This document shows, one piece after another, positions 26,677 through 35,506 of a stretch of DNA of 64,000 nucleotides (positions are counted from its first letter, which is position 1; every line of letters begins with the position of its first letter). The stretch covers positions 21,362-85,361 of the forward strand of contig DATIGE010000040.1 of NCBI GenBank assembly GCA_035454885.1, given 5' to 3'. The position numbers and the translations under genes were made by a program. A model generated the notes under the pieces. It was given only the letters and a program-made list of their open reading frames with translations, searched no databases and was not told where the DNA came from. This stretch comes from a bacterium (GTDB lineage: Bacteria > UBA10199 > JACPAL01 > GCA-016699445).

Positions 26677-28728
26677 ATGCCTGTTGCAATTTATTTGCCT
26701 ATTTCGGCAATCCTCGGCGCCTCCGGAGCCTTGCCGGCACACCTTGAGTCCCTCCCCCTCTCGGAGCGGTACTGCGATCTCCTCAACCGGGAGCTCGTCG
26801 ACGAAAATACCCCATTTTCCGTCGCGCCCGCTCCAAACTCGTCGGAGGGGTCAAATCCATCGGTTACCGTCATCTTTGCCTCGAAGATCGTTCGAGACCG
26901 CTTCGTGAGGGAGCTATCTCTAATCCAAGGGCCTCTCCTCCAGGCCCGAAAGTCCGTGGAGCATCGGCGCCTGCGGGTGGTCGAAGCCGCCACGCGCCAA
27001 ATGACGATCTCACGATCCACCACCCTGGAACACCTCAATGAAGCGACGCCGGCCGAGCGCCTCTGGCTTCAACTAGCCGCCGAGCCCCTGGCGCGGATCG
27101 CCAACGACCTCTACGCGGCGCAGGCGAGCCCATGGTCGGATCAGATCGATGGCTGGATGGCTCGATATGCGGATGCCGCCTCCTTGTGGCATTACCACCG
27201 AATCCGCACGCCGAAACTGCCGGGTTTGCTGCCCGCATTCGTGCCGGAGGACATCCCGGACTACGCCCTCTACGCGAGTTCCGTCGCTTTCTTTCCCCGG
27301 GAACCAGCCTACCATGCGATGCTTCCGGTCGATTTCACGGAGGACGAACTGGCCTACCTCGTTCAAGATTTTCCCCAGGACCACCCGATCCGTCTGCCTT
27401 ACACCGTCGTCGAACGGATGGACGAAAGTGAATGCGATCCCGATAGGAGAGAAGGCGTCTGGATCGTCCGGGGACGCGAAGGCCGTGCCTACCGCGTGAC
27501 CCACATGAGATTTCACCCGCGCTACGCCGCCTACTTTGAACAATTCGCGGAGATTTTGGAACGAAACGCGGATCTATCGGCCGGGGGTCAAGGTCTGGAT
27601 CCGGGATTTCGAGACTACACGCTCCGCATGGCCCGCAGCCTGCGTACCGGCGATTTTCTGGACATCCTCCGAGCGGACCTAGAGCAAAGCAGCGGAAATG
27701 TCTTTTTCACCTTCTTCCCGCACGAAGGATCTTGGGCGGACAACCTAAAGTTCCCGTGGAGCTTCGAAGCAGGGATCCGGAGCCGATCGCTCGCCGAGAC
27801 GATCCGGTGTCGAGGCGACGCCTTCGCCATGCTCGAGGAGCGCGCCCGCCGGATCGCGGAGTCGTACGGGGCGCCTGTCCCGAATCGCCCTGCCGAGACA
27901 GGAGACGTCGAGAAGATGTTCCAGTTGGTCTGGAACTACCGAAACGGCGGTTTTCTCAGGACCTATCCTCATGGGGAACCCGCCGGTCACGACTACCCCA
28001 AGATCTTTTTTGCCGGCGTGGGGGGGCACAGATCAATTGCGATCGCGGACGCGATGGTCGCCGCAGCAGGTCTCGACCAGAAGTATGCGGCGGAGTTGCT
28101 CCCTCCGAAAGATGCCCTTCCGGACACGACTGAGACCTCGTTTCTATTTACGACCTGGCATGAAGGCTCCCACGGGGTCTTGGGCAACAAACCCGATACG
28201 GAACTCGTGGACGGACGCACACTGGGACAGGTTTACGGACGCCTCTGGGGACGGCTAGTCGAACCCCAGTCGGATGCGGCCTTCGCCGTGGTCAATAGCT
28301 GGCTGCGCGATGCGGGGCGCATCACCAACGAGGAATTCGATCTCATGCTCCGCTACGCCTTCCTGGCCATCGTTAAGAGAATGGCGCCGAAGGATCGTAT
28401 TTGGGAGCCTGCCTATGACTTCGGCCATGAGGCAGGTTGCACGATGACATTCGGATGGCTGTCGCGGAACGGAGTCGTCCAACTGGAGGATGACGGCCGG
28501 TTCCAGGTCCGATGGCCCCGAATGGCTGGCGCCCTGGAGGATCTCTGGATCAAGCTGACCGAGTTCGCCTTTAACGGCTCGACGGAACCCTTTCGCGAAT
28601 TCGTGGAACGATGTCTCGACGCCATCCCGCAATCCGTCATGAATCGTGTCTTGGAGGCCCAAAGGCAGTTTCGCGTTCGACGGATTCTGACACGGGGAGA
28701 CGTTCCTTCCCCTATCGAATTCCCTTGA
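26677..28728 (+). CDS. Probable zinc metallopeptidase with HExxH (distantly M49-like)
   Basis: The 683-residue protein has no family I can name with certainty. Residues 495-499 read HEGSH (in TTWHEGSHGVLG), an HExxH zinc motif. E529 in VEPQSDAAF, 30 residues later, is a plausible third ligand, an arrangement like gluzincins and reminiscent of dipeptidyl peptidase III (M49), whose motifs are HExxGH and EExRA(D/E). The N-terminal half is helical with many Arg, Glu and Trp and no signal peptide. The ribosome binding site is weak. It lies downstream of the radical SAM gene and may be cotranscribed. Its 3' end overlaps the truncated spermidine-synthase-like gene on the other strand. Confidence 0.6.
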   Translation: MPVAIYLPISAILGASGALPAHLESLPLSERYCDLLNRELVDENTPFSVAPAPNSSEGSNPSVTVIFASKIVRDRFVRELSLIQGPLLQARKSVEHRRLRVVEAATRQMTISRSTTLEHLNEATPAERLWLQLAAEPLARIANDLYAAQASPWSDQIDGWMARYADAASLWHYHRIRTPKLPGLLPAFVPEDIPDYALYASSVAFFPREPAYHAMLPVDFTEDELAYLVQDFPQDHPIRLPYTVVERMDESECDPDRREGVWIVRGREGRAYRVTHMRFHPRYAAYFEQFAEILERNADLSAGGQGLDPGFRDYTLRMARSLRTGDFLDILRADLEQSSGNVFFTFFPHEGSWADNLKFPWSFEAGIRSRSLAETIRCRGDAFAMLEERARRIAESYGAPVPNRPAETGDVEKMFQLVWNYRNGGFLRTYPHGEPAGHDYPKIFFAGVGGHRSIAIADAMVAAAGLDQKYAAELLPPKDALPDTTETSFLFTTWHEGSHGVLGNKPDTELVDGRTLGQVYGRLWGRLVEPQSDAAFAVVNSWLRDAGRITNEEFDLMLRYAFLAIVKRMAPKDRIWEPAYDFGHEAGCTMTFGWLSRNGVVQLEDDGRFQVRWPRMAGALEDLWIKLTEFAFNGSTEPFREFVERCLDAIPQSVMNRVLEAQRQFRVRRILTRGDVPSPIEFP

Positions 28729-28936
28729 ACGAAAAGGGCTTGGCCCCCGGAACATCCAGGTTCCCGCCGAAATAATACCCCAAGGAGAGGACCAGAAGGA
28801 CGACGCCAATGAGATTGGTCCAGATAAGAAACGAGGTCCCGAAATAAGGGGCTACGAGCCGGGAGGCCGTCAGCTCCACCGCCATGACCGCCATGCCAGA
28901 GAGAAAGACCGTCGTATAGAGGAACTTCTTTCCCAT
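28712..28936 (-). pseudogene. Truncated membrane-type spermidine synthase (N-terminus only)
   Basis: The 74-codon frame encodes two hydrophobic helices, TVFLSGMAVMAVELTASRLVAPYFG and FLIWTNLIGVVLLVLSLGYYFGG. These are the conserved start of fused membrane/spermidine synthase proteins, normally about 500 residues or more. After YYFGGN the similarity stops and the frame ends within 17 codons, where the HExxH gene begins on the other strand. No aminopropyltransferase domain remains. It looks like the stump left where foreign DNA replaced the rest of the gene. Confidence 0.7.
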
Positions 28937-28973
28937 CAGCGGCGCCGGAAAGCTCTCCCACGAAGCGCGCCGT

Positions 28974-29002
28974 TTGACAATCTAGCTCTCCTTACCTAGA
29001 TT
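28974..29002 (+). promoter_or_regulatory. Sigma-70-type promoter of the mqnA operon
   Basis: TTGACA (28974-28979), 17-base spacer, TAGATT (28997-29002). The boxes overlap AATCTAG/CTAGATT (28979-28985 and 28996-29002), an inverted repeat that could be an operator. Confidence 0.6.
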
Positions 29003-29056
29003 CCCGCGTCGTCCCTTAGGGGACGATCGAAGCTTGGATTCCTCAAGGAGTCTCAC

Positions 29057-29815
29057 GTGCTCTATAGACTCGGCGCGGTGCCGTATCTGAATGCGCTTCC
29101 CCTTGTTCACTATCTCAAGGAGCGACCGCGCCTCGAGCCGCCCGCGCCTCTCGCACGCCTGTTAAAGATTGGCGAGGTGGACATCGCCACGGCCCCCGTC
29201 GTCACTCTCTTTGAGAATCCCCAATACAGCCTGGTCCCCGGCGTCTGCATCGGCTCCCACGGGCCCGTCGGGAGCGTAAAGGTCTTCTTCGCAGCCCCCG
29301 GTATCGATCTCTCGAATGTGCGCACCCTCTATCTCGACATGGAGTCCAAAACCTCGGCCCTACTCCTTAAGGTTTTGCTCAAGTTCAAATACGGACGGAA
29401 CCTGGATGAGATCACGTTCTTTCACCCCATCCCGCCCCGCTCGTGCGAGGCCAAACTCCTGATCGGCGACAAGGCCATGAAGGAGCTCACGACCACGCCC
29501 CCGGCCGATTTGGGCTATGAATGGACGGCCTGGACGGGCCTCCCGTTTGTCTACGCGGCCTGGATCAGCCGCCACGCGGAGGTCAGCGCGCGGGCCATCC
29601 GCGACCTCCAAGACGCACGCGACAAGGGAACGTCGAACCTCGCGAGCGTCATCCCCGAAAAATCCGTTTTCGGCTTTCAGGCGGTCAAATCCTACCTGGA
29701 AAAACTGGTCTACACCCTGGGCCCCAAGGAAATGGAAGGGTTGAACCTCTTCCGCGACTACGTCTCCCGCGGCGGATTCCTCGAGGAACCGAAGTTCCAA
29801 TATGCCGTCTCCTAA
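29057..29815 (+). CDS. mqnA: Chorismate dehydratase (futalosine pathway)
   Basis: MqnA turns chorismate into 3-[(1-carboxyvinyl)oxy]benzoate, the entry step of futalosine-dependent menaquinone synthesis. The 252-residue periplasmic-binding-like fold starts RLGAVPYLNALPL and contains GEVDIATAPVVTLF, GSHGPVGSVKVF and the LYLDMESKTSALLLKVLL segment typical of MqnA. GTG start with AAGGAG upstream. The 3' end overlaps the next gene by 14 bases. Confidence 0.92.
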   Translation: MLYRLGAVPYLNALPLVHYLKERPRLEPPAPLARLLKIGEVDIATAPVVTLFENPQYSLVPGVCIGSHGPVGSVKVFFAAPGIDLSNVRTLYLDMESKTSALLLKVLLKFKYGRNLDEITFFHPIPPRSCEAKLLIGDKAMKELTTTPPADLGYEWTAWTGLPFVYAAWISRHAEVSARAIRDLQDARDKGTSNLASVIPEKSVFGFQAVKSYLEKLVYTLGPKEMEGLNLFRDYVSRGGFLEEPKFQYAVS

Positions 29816-31100
29816 AGAGCTTTTTCTCGCCAAGGAGGGTTTTCCGGACATCCCGTTCGAGGCGATCCTCAAGACGGACCTGCTCCGCCAGGGCGTTTCC
29901 TTCTCGCCCGAGGCCCTGGAAATTTGCCGGACGGCGAAGCCGAAGTCCTACTTCATCTTTTCGTTCGACCGGGCGGAGCAGAAGGACCTTTCGGAGATGG
30001 AGCGCCGCTCCGTACCGGAGGAGATCGCTCTCATCGGCGGGCCTTTTGACCTGAAACGGACAATTGTGTCCGCGCGGGTGAATCCGGGGTCGGCGTATCG
30101 CATTGATGCTCCTGTAGGGGCGCATGGCCATGCGCCCCTACAATTACGCACCGATAATTCCATTTTATCCGAGATCCAATTACCCCAATTCCCCGCCTAC
30201 TACGGCGTCCCTTTGGCGAACGGCAAACCCGTCGCCGATATCGCGCCCACCATCGAATGGGGATATCTGATCTATCTGACCGCCTTCCGCCTCTGCCAGT
30301 ATTTCGGCGCGGAGGAGGAATGCCAGTTCTGCGACATCAATCACAACTACCGCCAGCAGAAGCACGTCGGTCGGCCTTACACCGGCGTGAAGTCGCCGGA
30401 GGAGATCCTCGATGCCCTCGCGATCATCGACGAAAGGGACTCGGAGCGCCTCAGCCGCGCCTATACCGTCACCGGCGGGAGCGTGACCTCGACGCTGAAC
30501 GGTCAAGGCGAGGCGGAGTTCTACGCCCAATACGCGCGTGCGATCGAAAAGAGGTTTCCGGGCCGATGGATCGGCAAGGCGGTCGTCCAGGCCCTGCCCG
30601 AAGAGGAAGTCAGGGTCCTCAAGGATGCGGGCTACACGATCTACCACCCGAACTACGAGGTCTGGGACAAGCGCCTCTTCGAGACCCTCTGCCCGGGCAA
30701 GGCCCGTTACGTGGGCCGAGACGAGTGGGTGAAACGCATCTTGGACGCCGCAAGGATCTTCGGCCCCGAAAACGTCATCCCGAACTTCGTGGCGGGCGTC
30801 GAGATGTCCAAACCCCATGGCCTCGATTCGGTCGACGGCGCGATCCGATCGACGGCCGAGGGCCTCGACTTCTTCATGTCGCAAGGAATCCTGCCGCGCT
30901 TCACGGTCTGGTGCGTGGAGCCAAACACGGAGCTCTCGAAGACCAACGACGGGCCGCCGCCGCTCGCGTACTACGTTCGTCTCTTGCAGGTTTACCGGGA
31001 GATCTTCCGGAAACACCGGTTGCCGATCCCACCGGGCTACGGCGCGGCGGGATTGGGCAAGGCGGTCTTCTCGGTGAGCGCGTTCATGGACATTTTGTAG
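29802..31100 (+). CDS. Radical SAM protein with CX8CX2C cluster motif, coupled to mqnA
   Basis: The 432-residue product has cysteines that read C-QYFGAEEE-C-QF-C, i.e. CX8CX2C instead of the CX3CX2C of MqnC and MqnE, so it is not a standard MqnE. Flanking segments DIAPTIEWGYLIYLTAFRL, VTGGSVTSTLNGQGEAEFY and YTIYHPNYEVWDKRLFE look like a TIM-barrel radical SAM core with biotin-synthase-like features. The ATG lies inside mqnA, so translation is coupled and a role in or beside menaquinone synthesis is likely but unproven. Residues about 104-114 (APVGAHGHAPL) are encoded by a palindromic repeat inserted in frame. Confidence 0.75.
   Translation: MPSPKELFLAKEGFPDIPFEAILKTDLLRQGVSFSPEALEICRTAKPKSYFIFSFDRAEQKDLSEMERRSVPEEIALIGGPFDLKRTIVSARVNPGSAYRIDAPVGAHGHAPLQLRTDNSILSEIQLPQFPAYYGVPLANGKPVADIAPTIEWGYLIYLTAFRLCQYFGAEEECQFCDINHNYRQQKHVGRPYTGVKSPEEILDALAIIDERDSERLSRAYTVTGGSVTSTLNGQGEAEFYAQYARAIEKRFPGRWIGKAVVQALPEEEVRVLKDAGYTIYHPNYEVWDKRLFETLCPGKARYVGRDEWVKRILDAARIFGPENVIPNFVAGVEMSKPHGLDSVDGAIRSTAEGLDFFMSQGILPRFTVWCVEPNTELSKTNDGPPPLAYYVRLLQVYREIFRKHRLPIPPGYGAAGLGKAVFSVSAFMDIL
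30113..30142. repeat. AGGGGCG palindrome, copy 3, inside the radical SAM gene
   Basis: A perfect 30-bp palindrome centred on GGCC (left half TGTAGGGGCGCATGG). It is read in frame as P-V-G-A-H-G-H-A-P-L-Q, about 12 residues in a probable surface loop ahead of the cysteine motif. Confidence 0.85.
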
Positions 31101-31143
31101 CAACAACGAGCATTTTTCGCCGAAAAGGGCCATCAGGATAGGG

Positions 31144-31881
31144 ATGACGATGTCCTCCATGGTCAACATGCTCTTGCCGCTCGCCGAACCCTTCGTTCTG
31201 CAGACCCTATCCGCGACCGCTTCCCAGGCCCTCCCCTCGGCCCTCCACGCCGCCGCCCGAATCTTCAGTGAGAGGCCGGAACCGGGCGTCACCGCGCCGA
31301 GGGACATCCTCCGAGTCGGACTGTGGGGATGCGTCCGCAAATTCAACGAGTGGGCCGATTTTGAAATCACGGGGCCCGAGATCCGCTTCGTGAAGGGTCT
31401 CCCTGCCGCGGGGATACAGACCGAGGCGCATGTTCATCAGAGGCTGGCGGATCTCGGCTTCCGTCACATTCGGCGCGGAACGTTCGAATCGAAGGCCCTC
31501 GATTGCTACTTTTACGCGAAGCCGATCCATCTGGTCCGCGACCTCTCCCGAGCCCGGGAGATGCTGGCCACGGCGATCGATTTGACCCGACGGGGCGTTC
31601 TCTTTCCAGGAACGCGATGGGGGATTTATGAGACGGCGGACGGCGGCTACCAGCTCTTCGCCGTGACGCGCGCCTTGAAACACCCGCGCGCGATGTGGAA
31701 CACGCCCGACCGGCTTCCGGAAAGCGACAAGAGGCTCAGTGAATGGCTGCAGCGGGTGCCTCCCGGCCTTCAAAACGAAGCTTTGAATCCCGCCGAGGCC
31801 ATGCACCTGCCGAACTGGGGCTGGTCGATGGAGCGGCGTCAGTGGTACCCCGTCGACGTCGAGGTCATCGATTTCGCGTGA
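31144..31881 (+). CDS. Protein of unknown function between the mqn genes
   Basis: 245 residues, no signal peptide, no recognised family. Visible features are an N-terminal hydrophobic helix (VNMLLPLAEPFVLQTL), a mixed alpha/beta centre with HVHQRLADLGFRHIRRG and DCYFYAKPIHLVRDLSRAR, then GTRWGIYETADGGYQLFAVTRALK and a Trp-rich end (LPNWGWSMERRQWYPVDV). The central part resembles beta-strands of a kinase-like N-lobe, but no catalytic motif is present. It lies 43 bases after the radical SAM gene and its end overlaps the convergent mqnC by 17 bases. Confidence 0.65.
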   Translation: MTMSSMVNMLLPLAEPFVLQTLSATASQALPSALHAAARIFSERPEPGVTAPRDILRVGLWGCVRKFNEWADFEITGPEIRFVKGLPAAGIQTEAHVHQRLADLGFRHIRRGTFESKALDCYFYAKPIHLVRDLSRAREMLATAIDLTRRGVLFPGTRWGIYETADGGYQLFAVTRALKHPRAMWNTPDRLPESDKRLSEWLQRVPPGLQNEALNPAEAMHLPNWGWSMERRQWYPVDVEVIDFA

Positions 31882-32896
31882 CCGCCAGGGGGCGTCTCAT
31901 GATCGGCTCGATCCCCGCCGCCCGCACCCAACCCAGGACGTTCGCGACATTCGCCTCGATCTTGGCCCCCGCGAGCTGGGTCACCTGATCCTCCAAGGGG
32001 ATGTCAAAGTCATGGGCGCCCCAGGTCAGGGCCTCGGGGCCCCGTTCGTGCTGCGTCAGGAACGAGGCGCGCACGATGGGAATGTTGTCGAGGTAAAGCC
32101 GGCTGAGGGCGACCGCCTTCAGGTACTCCTCGTTGGACGCCTTCGCCCCCCTCCAAACCGTGTTGTCCGGCTGGTAGGTCCAGAGGAGAAAGCTCGCGAA
32201 GCCGCCGGTCTTGTCCTGGAGGTCGCGGACGCGGCGCAGATGCTCGATGCGGTCCTCCCAGGTCTCGCCGAAGCCGATCACCATCGTGGCGGTCGTGCCG
32301 AGACCGACCCGTTGCGCGGCCTCCATGCCGTCCAAGTACTCCTGAACCGAATATTTTTTGGGCGAGAGCTTCTTCCGCCATTCGTCGGTCAGGATCTCCG
32401 CCCCTCCCCCCGGAATCCAGCGCAAGCCCGCCTCCTTGAGACGGACCAGGACCTCCTCCAAGGAGACCCGCGAGCTCCGCGCGATGAAGATCGCCTCGAC
32501 GATCGTCGGCCCGTAGACCTCGACGGCGTCGCCGTAGCGCCTTCTCACGGCCCGGAAGAGGTCTTCATAGTGGTCGATCCGGAGCTTGGGATTGAAGCCG
32601 CCTTCCATGGCGACGAGAGATCCGCCGGCCGCGATCAGTTCGTCGATCTTTTGTGAAATCTGATCGTTCGTCAGGACGTACGCCTCAGCGTCCCCCGGTC
32701 GCCGGTAGAAGGCGCAGTAGCCGCAGTCCGCCACGCACACGTTCGTGTAGCTCACGATCCGCATGACGACGTAGCTCGCCTTGCCGCCGGGATAGCGCTC
32801 GCACCGCGCCGCGTGGGCGCGCGCGCGAAGCCCCTCCGGGTCGCCCCTCAGGAGTTCCAAGGCCTCCGATGCGTTGAGCCGTCCGTTCGTCGACAT
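31865..32896 (-). CDS. mqnC: Cyclic dehypoxanthinyl futalosine synthase
   Basis: A radical SAM enzyme that cyclises dehypoxanthinyl futalosine in the menaquinone pathway. The 343 residues carry YTNVCVADCGYCAFYR (CxxxCxxC with the family's CAFYR), GGSLVAMEGGFNPKL, IPGGGAEILTDEWR and TTATMVIGFGETWEDRIEHL, all standard for MqnC. ATG at 32896. It converges on the unknown gene at 31144 and is the left border of the kinase/sigma-54 region. Confidence 0.92.
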   Translation of the reverse strand: MSTNGRLNASEALELLRGDPEGLRARAHAARCERYPGGKASYVVMRIVSYTNVCVADCGYCAFYRRPGDAEAYVLTNDQISQKIDELIAAGGSLVAMEGGFNPKLRIDHYEDLFRAVRRRYGDAVEVYGPTIVEAIFIARSSRVSLEEVLVRLKEAGLRWIPGGGAEILTDEWRKKLSPKKYSVQEYLDGMEAAQRVGLGTTATMVIGFGETWEDRIEHLRRVRDLQDKTGGFASFLLWTYQPDNTVWRGAKASNEEYLKAVALSRLYLDNIPIVRASFLTQHERGPEALTWGAHDFDIPLEDQVTQLAGAKIEANVANVLGWVRAAGIEPIMRRPLAVTRNR

Positions 32897-32940
32897 AAGA
32901 AAGGATCGAATAGCTCAGGGAGGGCCGCCGATCAAGCCGC

Positions 32941-33747
32941 TCATCGGGTCAGGCGGCCTTTCAGAGGGCCTTTGAGGACGGCCCCTTCGGGCAGGGACAG
33001 GGGGGTGCGGGTCAAGGTCATTTTTTCCAAAGGCGTCAGAGACTCGTCGGCCGCCAGTTGAAAGTCCTCGTGCCCCGAGTAGGGCACGAGGCCGCGCCGG
33101 TAGGCTCCGTGCAGGGCGAACGTCTTCCCGCGCAAGAAGGCGCGTTCCGGGGTGCAGGCATCGCGCACCGAGGGGTCGGTCGGCCGGGTCGAGGTGAGGA
33201 TCAGGGTGACCTTCAAGGACGTCGGTCCCGGCGGGATCTCCCCGGACCCCTCGCCGACCCTGTGGACGGCCCCACTCCGGAAGGCGTCGCCAATCCCCTC
33301 CAAGAGGCCGTCGGGGAGGGAGATCCGCGTCTCCACGGCGATGGAATGATCCTCCAAGGGTTCCTCCTCGCCGGTCTCCGGATTCCTCACCTTGAGATTC
33401 ACGCCCAGGGTCCCCGTCTCCATCGCCGCCCCATCCTCGAGCGACACGCTCGCCTCCGCCCAGAGGGCCTCGTGGCAGCCGATGAATCCGTCGGTGGGGG
33501 CCATCCAGGTGGGGCTGGCCTCCGCGATCCGTTGTTCCCCGGCCTCGGGCGGCGGGGCCTCTTCCTCCGAAGGACCCTCTTCCTTCGTCGCACCCAAGGG
33601 AGACGGGGCCGGGACCGCCGCAGGGGCGGCGGAGACGGTCGTCCCCTCCGGACCCGCCGTCGTGGGGGACACGGCCGGGATCGGGCAGCCGGCAAGAAGA
33701 CCCAACAAGCCGAGAAGACAGGGAAATTTGACTCGGGACGAATTCAT
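32941..33747 (-). CDS. Lipoprotein of unknown function
   Basis: The 268-residue product has a clear lipobox LLAGC (Cys near residue 21). A Pro/Ala/Glu-rich spacer (about 22-80) should span the periplasm. The C-terminal domain is beta-rich with GCHEALWAEASV, RISLPDGLLEGIG and TSLKVTLILTS, plus two more Cys (near 90 and 198). There is no known domain. It is the last gene on this strand after the activator and could share its transcript (gap 37 bases). The ribosome binding site is weak. Confidence 0.7.
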   Translation of the reverse strand: MNSSRVKFPCLLGLLGLLAGCPIPAVSPTTAGPEGTTVSAAPAAVPAPSPLGATKEEGPSEEEAPPPEAGEQRIAEASPTWMAPTDGFIGCHEALWAEASVSLEDGAAMETGTLGVNLKVRNPETGEEEPLEDHSIAVETRISLPDGLLEGIGDAFRSGAVHRVGEGSGEIPPGPTSLKVTLILTSTRPTDPSVRDACTPERAFLRGKTFALHGAYRRGLVPYSGHEDFQLAADESLTPLEKMTLTRTPLSLPEGAVLKGPLKGRLTR

Positions 33748-33784
33748 CTTTGGCTCTGTCCTTAGAATATCGGCCCTTACGGGG

Positions 33785-35506
33785 TCAGGAGTTTTCCTTC
33801 AAGCGATTATAAAGGGTCTTTCGCGTCACGCCGAGCCTCTTGGCGGCCAGCGTCCGGTTCCCTCCGACCTCGCGGAGGACCTTCCAGATCTTCCGCGCAT
33901 CCGCCCGTCCGTGACGGAGTGAGAGTCCGTATTGCCTCATCTTTTGATAGAGCCGCATCCGCGACACTTGAAGGGCCTCCGACGCCTCGCTCTTGTTGCC
34001 CTCCCTCTCCTCCAGCGCCCGGAGGATCATCTTTTTTTCGAAGTTCCGGACAGCCTCGTCCAAACCCAAGCCCGTCGGCGGCAAGTCCGACTCCCCCGCG
34101 TGCTCCAAGATCTCCGGCGACAAGAGCCCGGCCGTGATCCGTCCCTTCCCGAGCGCGATCCCGCGATGGATCTCGTTCTGGAGCTCGCGGATGTTGCCGG
34201 GCCAGCTGTAGCCCACCAGGAGCTTCATGGCGTCAGGGTCCACCGAGACCTCCTCCGCGGGCAGGCCCACCGGATTGTTCTTGAGAAAGTGCCGCACCAG
34301 ATCGGGAATGTCCTCGGGGCGGTCTCTGAGGGGCGGGAGGCCGATCCGCACCACGTGAAGGCGGTAATAGAGATCCTCCCGGAAGCCCCCCTCCCGCACC
34401 ATCTTTTGCAAATCGCGGATGCTGGCCGAGACGACGCGGACGTCCACTTTTTTCGTGAGATTGGAGCCGACGGGCCGGATCTCCTTCTCTTGGAGCACGC
34501 GCAGGAGCTTGGCCTGCATCCCGGGGCTCATCTCGCCCACCTCGTCCAGGAAGAGAGTCCCCCCGCTCGCCTCCTCGAAGAGGCCGCGGCGGTCGCGGTC
34601 CGCCCCCGTGAAGGCCCCGCGGACGTGGCCGAAGAACTCGCTGTCCAGGACCTGCTCGGAAAAAGCGGCGCAGTTGACGCCCAGGAAGGGCTTGTCCCTC
34701 CGGGGCGAGTTCCGGTGGATCGCGCGGGCGAAGACCTCCTTGCCCGTCCCCGACTCGCCGTGGAGAAAGACCGGGGCCTCCGAATCCTTCAGGCGGACGA
34801 TGGTCTTGAAGATCTCGCGGATCGGCTTCGAGTTTCCGACGATCCCCTCGAAGCCCTCGCGGAAGGAGGCCACGCCGAACATCTCGCAGACGCGGTCCCG
34901 CTCCGCACGCGCCGATTCGGCCTTCTCCTCCAGCGTCTCGTTCAAGAGGGAGAGCTGCCTCTGGAGGCGCTCCATCTCCTCCGCGTGGCGGCGCGCCTCC
35001 TCCAGCGAGTCGATGGCGTTCAAGGCCAGCGCGGCCTGGTCGGCAAAGAGCGACACGACGCGGACCTGATCCTCTTGAAAGGCCTTTTCGGTGAACCGGT
35101 TGTCAAGGTAGAGCGCCCCCAGCGGACGGTCCGCGATCCGGACGGGCACGCAGAGGATGGACCGAAGCTTCATCCGCATGACGCTCGGCGCGCCCTTGAG
35201 GCGCCGGTCTTCGCCCGCGTCCATCGTCAAGAGCGCCTTGCCCGTCTCCATGACCTCCTTCAAGACCGTCTGGCTGAATTTGTCGTCCGCTTTTTTGAGG
35301 TCCTCGCGGTCGAAGCTCCGCGCGGCGGCAACCTCGCAGTCCCCGCCCTTGCGGAAGATCACGAAGCCGCGCTCCGCCCCGGAGAGGCGGACCGCCTGGT
35401 CCAGGACGAAATCGAGCATCTTTTGCTTTTCCCCGAGTGCGACGAGCCTCTTGTTCGTCTCCAAGAGGTCCAAGACCTGATCGACCGCGATCGCCCGTTC
35501 GCTCAT
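33785..35506 (-). CDS. GAF-AAA+-Fis sigma-54-dependent activator
   Basis: A 573-residue enhancer-binding protein. The GAF domain (about 22-170, ending FADQAALALNAI) is followed by a coiled coil (about 175-215) and the AAA+ domain (about 222-455) with Walker A GESGTGKE (about 249-256), the sigma-54-contacting GAFTGA loop (about 296-301), Walker B GGTLFLDEVGEM and the sensor WPGNIRELQNE. Two Fis-type helix-turn-helix units lie in tandem at the end (about 501-527 and 547-573); one is usual. Its ATG overlaps the stop of the upstream kinase gene (ATGA). It is the obvious candidate to drive the sigma-54 promoters at 38391 and 46398. Confidence 0.93.
   Translation of the reverse strand: MSERAIAVDQVLDLLETNKRLVALGEKQKMLDFVLDQAVRLSGAERGFVIFRKGGDCEVAAARSFDREDLKKADDKFSQTVLKEVMETGKALLTMDAGEDRRLKGAPSVMRMKLRSILCVPVRIADRPLGALYLDNRFTEKAFQEDQVRVVSLFADQAALALNAIDSLEEARRHAEEMERLQRQLSLLNETLEEKAESARAERDRVCEMFGVASFREGFEGIVGNSKPIREIFKTIVRLKDSEAPVFLHGESGTGKEVFARAIHRNSPRRDKPFLGVNCAAFSEQVLDSEFFGHVRGAFTGADRDRRGLFEEASGGTLFLDEVGEMSPGMQAKLLRVLQEKEIRPVGSNLTKKVDVRVVSASIRDLQKMVREGGFREDLYYRLHVVRIGLPPLRDRPEDIPDLVRHFLKNNPVGLPAEEVSVDPDAMKLLVGYSWPGNIRELQNEIHRGIALGKGRITAGLLSPEILEHAGESDLPPTGLGLDEAVRNFEKKMILRALEEREGNKSEASEALQVSRMRLYQKMRQYGLSLRHGRADARKIWKVLREVGGNRTLAAKRLGVTRKTLYNRLKENS

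Noticed and set aside
28413..28961. A longer minus-strand frame over the end of the HExxH gene and the spermidine-synthase stump
   Set aside because: It is in another frame from the recognisable helices and overlaps the coding end of the HExxH gene.
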